Source: Promerops cafer (lineage: Eukaryota > Chordata > Aves > Passeriformes > Nectariniidae). From it: a stretch of 64,000 nucleotides of DNA. The position numbers and the translations under genes are program-made. Of the stretch, positions 57,801 to 64,000 are shown in pieces; the stretch's first letter is position 1; each line of letters opens with the position of its first letter. The DNA is taken from positions 927,776-991,775 of the forward strand of contig VZSE01002451.1 in NCBI GenBank assembly GCA_013398275.1, read 5' to 3'. A model generated the notes under the pieces. The model worked only from the letters and a program-made list of their open reading frames with translations, was not told the origin of the DNA and made no database searches.

Positions 57801-58802
57801 TAAAAAAATAATCTCAAGGGACCAGATCTGCAGCCCAGTATCAGCCAAAATAAGGATCCTACTGCAGACTGGGCTGAGCTATTAAATTAAGATTTTTAAA
57901 GGTCTTGAAAGTATCAGTGATGTGCCTCCATCCCAATGTTTTTTGACTGAATCTGGACACTTGAGGACCACATATTCACTAGGACAAGGAGACAGCTGGG
58001 CTAACCATCAGCTCTGCTATTTTATTACCTGAACAGTCTTAATTGTCCTTCACCTTGATTCCAGCAGTCCAGCAGACTGATCTGTGCATCTGTCTGTATT
58101 TTGGAAACACATTTAATATCTTTGTTTGCAAAACAGTTTCCCATTCAGCTCGATTACAGTTCCACTACTCTCAGCTGACACATGAGGAGAGAAAATTCTC
58201 CACACAAACAAACCCTAGACTTTATGGTAAAACAGGTACCTGCTTTAGAGAACTAGAGAACCAATAAACAAGGATCAGCATATATTGCATTTCTCTGATT
58301 TGACCTGTTTGGAAAAGTTCTTGGGCACAATGGGTTGATTTCCACCAAAAAAATTTAATTTTCTACTTGCTGTAGGTTCGTTCATGTAACTCCCATGAAC
58401 ATTTGCCCCATCTATGTTAATCTGTCTGGCATCCTTCCTATGAAAAGAGTGACATACTTCAAAGCAAACCTCACCATTTTAGGTCCACCAGATGCTACAA
58501 ATTACAAAAGACTTCCTAGTGGCAGACAAAGGTTCATTTTGGCTTAGATGATATTTTCTGTGTTCTTACTTTTTTGGAGTTCATTTCTTTGTTTTTAGTA
58601 AGAAATGGTTAATCAGAAACACTGGGCAAAACATCTCATGCCTGTTAGTGCAATAGCAACCAAGAAGAAAGCAAAAAATATTTATTTTCTATATGGACAA
58701 CCCCATAACACTGACGACCCCAGGCTGCAGAGGTATTTCAGAAGTGCCTTTAAAAGGAACCAAAGGTGGTGTCAGAAGTGACAGGTGTCTCTACCTGCTG
58801 CC

Positions 58803-58942
58803 CAAACCCATCCCTGGAAGTGTTCAAGGCTAGGTTGGATGGGACTTTGAGCAACCTGGTCAAGTGGAAAGTGTCCCTGTCCATGAAAAAGACAAGCTTT
58901 AAGGTCCCTTCCAACCCAAATCATTCCATGATTCCATGATAC
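58803..58942 (+). mobile_element. CR1 LINE fragment, 3' end
   Basis: ATCCCTGGAAGTGTTCAAGG, then GAGCAACCTGGTCAAGTGGAA, and the terminal CCTTCCAACCCAAATCATTC with ATTCCATGAT repeats match the CR1 3' end in forward orientation. It is 5'-truncated. Confidence 0.9.
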
Positions 58943-59481
58943 TCATCCTTTGTGGTTAACACCCCCCTGTGCAACCTGGTTATTTATTAACCCAGCCATC
59001 CTGGGAGAACATTATTATAAAAAGGTTCTTGGTCACAGATACTTTAAGCCAGATGCCAAATTATCCTCTTGCACTGCAAATTCCTCTGGATTTGAAACCA
59101 AGAGTAGAAATACTTCCTCGTGTGGCTGGAGCACAGGGTGCCAGCCTCACGCTCCAAGAGCTCCAGACGAACAGGAATGCTGCCACTGCTTTTTTTTCTG
59201 GGAGAAAAAGTGCTTTTAGTGAGTAGCTGTCACCTATTTTCAAAGGTAAGGACCACATACAGAGGAAGGAAGAGAAGAGAATTCTACAGAGAGTTTTAAG
59301 TTGTTCTTCATGGGAGTTTGGCGTGAGCTGATGCATTAAAAACCCTTTATATTAAAGTGCACATTTATTTTCAATACCTCAGAATGCATTAATAAGAACA
59401 AAAGGTCGTATCCAAGCCACAGTGTGTAGGTCCATACAAAATTTGTGGGGTAAAACAGATTTAAACCAGACTGGCCAACCA

Positions 59482-59639
59482 GCAGATTTGGATAGGGTGA
59501 ATATAAAAGACATTACCAACAGAAATCCAGAGCCAGCTCCAGCCAAACACGATGGAAACAGCAAATTTGGATAGGGTGAATATAAAAGACATTACCAACA
59601 GAAATCCAGAGCCAGCTCCAGCCAAACATGATGGAAACA
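59482..59639. repeat. 79-bp tandem duplication (two copies)
   Basis: Copy 1 is 59482-59560 and copy 2 is 59561-59639. They differ at only two positions (GCAGATT/GCAAATT, ACACGATGG/ACATGATGG), so the duplication is recent or an assembly artefact. No known element recognised. Confidence 0.93.
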
Positions 59640-59809
59640 AAGCCATCATTTCACATTGTCTACAGCAAGGGATAAAATGAAAACACCCATGAAAACCCCA
59701 AAGTGTCAACACCTTTTGAGGTGCCTCTGCACATCCACGTGCTTTGGAAGCCTCACCGATATGACAAGCCTGACCTAGGACGACCCAGCTTGAAGAGAGG
59801 AGAAAAATT

Positions 59810-59828
59810 AAAAAAAAAAAAAAAAAAA
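59810..59828. repeat. Poly-A tract
   Basis: Nineteen consecutive A. Confidence 0.9.
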
Positions 59829-60181
59829 GATGTGCCTGCGGACTCTGCAATGGTGAAGGCAAGCAGCTCGTGTGAGAAACACACTGTGGTGACTATTATG
59901 TTTTCAATTACAAACGGAGTGAGCAGGGTTTGCTCTGCTGGTCTGCGGGGTTTGGAACGAGCCTCTCACCACCACTCCTCCGGGCTCTGCCTTCGAGGAA
60001 GGGCTCAGGCCACTGCCCAGCCCCAGCAACACTCAACACCCTTTCTTTTGGGGGGAATCTAAGAGATTTCTGCCAACCCGGTGGGTGAGCAAAGCCGTTG
60101 CTCCCCTTCATCCCTGTCATCCCACTGGCGGGGTGAACACTAATGTTTCCCCACGTAATCACAACTCTGCTCTTCTCATAT

Positions 60182-60345
60182 GGAATCATAGAATGATTCT
60201 ATCATTCTGTCATAGAAAAGACTGGGTTTGAAGGAACCTTAAAAGTCACCTAGTTGCAACTCATGCACAGGGATGTCACCCACTAGATCAGGTCGCTCAG
60301 GGCCACATCCAACCAATTCATCACCCTCTACTCAAAAGGAGATTT
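60182..60345 (-). mobile_element. CR1 LINE fragment, 3' end
   Basis: GGAATCATAGAATGATTCTA, then GAAGGAACCTTAAAAGTCAC and TAGATCAGGTCGCTCAGGGC are the reverse complement of the CR1 3' end. The terminal repeat is slightly expanded. The distal boundary is approximate. Confidence 0.85.
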
Positions 60346-62969
60346 TGTGAGCTGTAGGTGTTGTTTTAATACATAAAATAGCAAGCAAAAATTCCTTATC
60401 TCAGCTTCTTGCCCCCAAACACCCCGACACAGAAGCCCTGGCTCCTCCTCTTTGCACAGACACCCCAAACCATAGCAAGAACAGGTAGAAATATAAAACT
60501 GTAGCCAATGTAACGCAGCCAACAAAATTCTATTATTTTTAACTCAGTAAAGACACAAATCATATGAAGCTAAAATAAAGCCAGTAAACCTAGTCAACAT
60601 TAGGTCTCTTAAATAAAAATTCATCAAACTTCATCACTGAACTTCCCAAACATCTTCCTGAGCACCCTGGCCAGGCAGTGCCACTGTAATTAAGCACGTT
60701 TTTGGGAGCAACTGCCCCTGTGCAGGAGGGAACAGAGCCCCTGGCCATAGCCCTGAGCCTGCCACCAGTAGCTTTCTGACCCAGTTCTGTCAATGTACCT
60801 ATTGTAAATGCAAAATCCTTCTTTGGATTTGAAGCAGCAGCCACCTGCACAAATAAGGCCGGGTTATAACTCTGTAACCCAATACAAGCACTGGAAGCTT
60901 AAAAAGTTTGTATTCCAAAAAGCACTTCTGACCTCTTCCTTAAAAGTTCACTAATCACTTTTAATTCATAATTTATTTCCTCTTAATATACTTGCTTTAT
61001 GTAATGCTCCCCTTTCTCCCCCACCCCTTCCTCTCCTCCTTTCTTTTTTCTGGAAGTTCCCCAGGAGAAAATGGTATTACACAACTCCCTTGATTAACTG
61101 GAAATGAAGCTTTTCCCCCTCGGTAGTCGCGATTTGGTAGAGTTTCCAGGACATAAAGCACGGCCCAGAGTGCTGAAAGGCAGAGAGACGTGGGTGGAAG
61201 TGATCCAAAGGCCCTTAAAGTGATGGGGGTTGATCTTGGTGGTCCCCAGAGCAGAGCTCTGTAAGGCTTTGCCTATTCATCAATGGGTTAAAATAGTGTA
61301 ATATTACCATTCTTCTTGTTCCTCTGTATTTTGACTGCACAGAATGGCATCCTAATGTATAGCAATAAATGATATAACTAAGATTGTGCTGGTGATGTTA
61401 AAAAAAGAAATAAAAATCATACTCCTAATTAAAATTGCTTTGTATTACAGGGAAAGGAGACTGAGCAGGGGAAGGAAGAGGTATGGCAACTGCTGCCTTG
61501 GCCATGCTGACACCTCCCTGCCCACAGAAATTTAATTTGCTTTGGTGGAAAGCAGCTGGGAATGGGGTATTTTGGAGGTAAGACATCACCTGCAGTGACA
61601 GAGGTGTCCACCCTGTGCTGCACACAAGGACTTACCTACCCTGGCCCATCTGCCCCTGGATGAAACCCTGTGAATTATCTGTGCCCCTGAAAGCTGAACA
61701 GATTTTTTGGGGGCAGCGTGGTTCCGTGCTGCACGCCATCTTGGATTTCTGGGTGCTTTTATCCCTCTAAGAAACTGAAAATTCTGCAAATGCAGTGTAA
61801 CAGTAACAGTGAAAACTTCACCACCCTGTTCTGCAAGCACAGGGCCAGGCAGGGTGGGCACAGCCACCTTGTCACCCCAGCCCCTCTCCCACGCACAGCC
61901 CAAACCTGCCCAAAACAGCTGCATTTTGCAGCCAGGTGCCATCCCATAACCCTGTTTCTTTAAGGGACAGGATGAACTGGGCCACATCTGAATGGCACAG
62001 GCAAGGGCCAAGGCTCTATTCACACTGACTCAAGGGACACAACAAGTGCCATGCCTTTTAAAACCAAAAATGGAGAACTCCCAATTTCCATTTCCAGCCT
62101 CCTGCAACAATGCTGTGCCCTGCTGTCAAGGAACGTGTGAATAAATTGAGGAAAGAAGGTTAAAGAAGCCCAAGGGAATAGGAGTCCCTTTTTCTTTATT
62201 GCAGTTAATTTTGACAAAGGCTCTTCTGTTTCCTCTCCTCCCCCCCACTTTTTTTTTTTTTGGAAGGGCTTCGTGCCAAGCTGCATTATTCCTCTTCACC
62301 ATGGTACTGCCATGAAACCCGCCTGGTATGTTTGCCTGAAAATCGCAGGTTTTCATGGAAATTGTTTTTATCTCAACAGCTACTCCCTTTGTCACCTCAG
62401 ACATGAAAAGAGGAGGAGAAGGGCTCAGGCTCAAATCCCATCCCAGCAACAAAGCACCCATGAAAAAGCACCACGACCTTCCAAACCCAGCCCCACGAAA
62501 ACCTGCCCTCCCAACAGGGCAGAAACCCTTCAAAAACCCTTTTACCACCTCAGAACACCAGTGCAACTGCAAACCCATGAGAGATGCTGTGCACAGCCTC
62601 AGTTTGAAACACCGAGGCTTGGGAAAGAAAAGCATCCCGTTGGTGGGATTGTTTTGAAGTATTTTTAAAGTGGAAATAGTTTCTTTTCTTGCAGCCCATC
62701 GTGGCAACCGGAGCCCTCTGGCCCCTGTGAGCAAGGCAGGAGCTCCTCAGGGGTGTCCTCTATTTCCAGCCTATTTACTGCTCTGTTGAGAAAGGAGCCT
62801 ATAGATGCTCCAGTTCTCAGATTTGGGACTTTGGAGGGACTGGGTTATTCAACAAACCAACCCTTTCTAAACACTGTCAAAGGAGTGATTTGATGCCTTT
62901 CAGTGCTTACCATACAAAATGCTGAAAGACCAGAGGGCTTCAAAAGCCGCAGGAGCGGAGCTGGAGTTT

Positions 62970-63180
62970 GGCAGGAGTTCATTAGCTGCCTGTGTCCTTC
63001 TGTGTGTGGCTTGTAATTACATGCAGAGCCGGTGCCAAATCCTCATCTACTGAGGGGTACCAATTAACGTGCTGCTGGATGAGTCACAGGTAGCTAATGT
63101 CGAGATTTATACACCCGGCGTGCCAAATAGCCCATGCTTTTTTTATCATTAATATTATTATTATTATTATTATTTTAAGA
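62970..63180. promoter_or_regulatory. Candidate conserved element in intron 1
   Basis: Unique sequence with a perfect palindrome TGTAATTACA (63012-63021), an AP-1 site TGAGTCA (63080-63086), CAATTAACG and retained CpGs (ACCCGGCGTG), ending at an ATT repeat. Pattern-based only. Confidence 0.3.
63146..63176. repeat. (ATT)n microsatellite
   Basis: Runs of ATT/TTATTA, about eight units. Confidence 0.85.
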
Positions 63181-63545
63181 ATGCCTTTTTCCCCCTCTTT
63201 TCAAGTTATCATATGAAAACAAGGTTTTGGCAGTAAAATTGGGATTGTCCAGCCTGTTTCCCAGGGCCACACACTGGTGGGCCTGATCCTGCTGACACTG
63301 TGTGCCACATCTGCAGGGAAATGCACATCTCTTGGAGCATAGGCCAAGGGCTTGCAAGTTAAACCACCTACTGTGTTTCCCCTTTGTAAAAAGAAGAGGT
63401 TTTCTGCTCCAAGGAGAAAAATGATAAAACTGAGGTGCCATTTGCACTCTATACTTGGCTTTCCTGCTGCTTGCACCCTCTTACTCCTACAGGAGTCTTA
63501 AAGCAGAAGCTTTAAGAGCAGCTGGAGGAGCTGAGGAAGCAGGTA

Positions 63546-63738
63546 ACTAAAAGTGTTAGAAAAAATTTTCAGAATTTTTTGAAGGGGAAATGTACTAAAA
63601 GTGTTAGAAAAAGTTTTCAGAATTTTTTGAAGGGGAAATGTACTAAAAGTGTTAGAAAAAATTTTCAGAATTTTTTGAAGGGGAAATGTACTAAAAGTGT
63701 TAGAAAAAGTTTTCAGAATTTTTTGAAGGGGAAATGTA
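63546..63738. repeat. 48-bp minisatellite, four copies, alternating A/B units
   Basis: The unit starts CTAAAAGTGTTAGAAAAA and ends GGGGAAATGTA. Four consecutive copies differ by AAAAAATTTT versus AAAAAGTTTT in strict A-B-A-B order, so the array is really two copies of a 96-bp dimer. The period is a multiple of three and the unit lacks stops in some frames, which creates repeat-protein ORFs on both strands with no other coding support. Confidence 0.95.
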
Positions 63739-63837
63739 CACAAAACTGCATCTCCTGTAGGAAAACATAACAGTTGTTAGTTTCTCTGACAAAAGAGTAA
63801 AAAAAAACCCACAACAAGAAAGAGCCTTTCTTCTTTT

Positions 63838-63922
63838 ACTTGAAATCTGCATCCCTTTGCCTCTCTTACTGGAGATCTGCATCCCTTTGCCTCTCTTACT
63901 GGAGATCTGCATCCCTTTGCAG
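63838..63922. repeat. 30-bp minisatellite, about 2.8 copies
   Basis: The core GATCTGCATCCCTTTGCCTC recurs every 30 bases. The first copy has AAATCTGC in place of AGATCTGC and the last copy breaks off after CCCTTTGC. It lies 100 bases from the 48-bp array. Confidence 0.93.
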
Positions 63923-64000
63923 CCAGCTGGCTCCCAATGCAGCCCTTGGCAATTAAAACCTTGGGAAGTCAAACACAACAGCATGGAAGTGAGCCTTTTG

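Larger units (their letters stand above)
52642..64000 (-). other. PLPP3 intron 1 (partial, at least 11.36 kb)
   Basis: Everything to the right of exon 2 is consistent with a long first intron. No sequence encoding the PLPP3 N-terminus or a matching donor was found on the minus strand. The intron holds two CR1 fragments, a CpG-rich patch (54420-54720), homopolymer tracts, a 79-bp tandem duplication, a motif-rich stretch (62970-63180) and two minisatellites. Confidence 0.8.

Noticed and set aside
63498..63770. Repeat-protein-like ORFs on both strands
   Set aside because: They arise from the 48-bp minisatellite, whose period keeps the frame open. No splice or initiation context supports translation.
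52642..64000. PLPP3 exon 1 within the window
   Set aside because: Looked on the minus strand for the N-terminal sequence ending in the TM1 LDLFCLF-type stretch with a GT donor. Nothing matching was found, so exon 1 must lie further right.
1..64000. tRNA, rRNA, snoRNA, miRNA hairpin, CRISPR, viral or bacterial mobile elements
   Set aside because: None recognised by eye on either strand. Covariance-model and repeat-library searches were not possible here, so small RNAs in introns cannot be excluded.

Overview
The window looks like a piece of a bird genome. Seven fragments of the avian LINE CR1 carry the typical 3' tail (the TTCCAACCCAAACCATTCTATGATT type). There are no primate or rodent SINEs, and most of the DNA is intron and intergenic sequence with mononucleotide tracts, short tandem repeats and one assembly gap (Ns at 34117-34188). 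There are no operons, CRISPR arrays, phages or bacterial genes.

The one gene I can support is PLPP3 (phospholipid phosphatase 3, also called PPAP2B or LPP3), on the minus strand. Five coding exons are present: 52641-52484, 48052-47769, 46806-46749, 39860-39684 and 35373-35248. All introns inside the window are GT-AG and the reading frame is continuous through the stop. Exon 1 (N-terminus and most of TM1), the promoter and the 5'UTR lie beyond the right edge. The 266 residues encoded here contain all three PAP2/LPP catalytic motifs and end in the PLPP3-type C-terminus. The 3'UTR runs to an AATAAA signal at 33745-33750. It contains a candidate miR-92a-family seed match and an unexpected CpG-dense block next to the gap.

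Layout: 1-33.7 kb is intergenic DNA downstream of PLPP3, with no credible coding gene. It holds CR1 fragments, a suspicious 155-bp duplication with a GGAA microsatellite, and several stretches that look like candidate regulatory elements. Positions 33.7-35.25 kb are the 3'UTR, 35.25-52.64 kb are exons 6 to 2 with introns 5 to 2, and 52.64-64 kb is part of intron 1, with CR1 copies, a 79-bp tandem duplication and two minisatellites.

PLPP3 is a six-pass membrane ecto-phosphatase that dephosphorylates lysophosphatidic acid, sphingosine-1-phosphate and related lipids. The most interesting coding observation is in the catalytic-side extracellular loop. The RGD integrin motif of human PLPP3 reads RGS here, the N-C-S glycosylation sequon is lost, and a new N-Y-T sequon appears nine residues later. 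I found no previously undescribed multi-gene system. The regulatory-element calls are pattern-based and need alignment to confirm.
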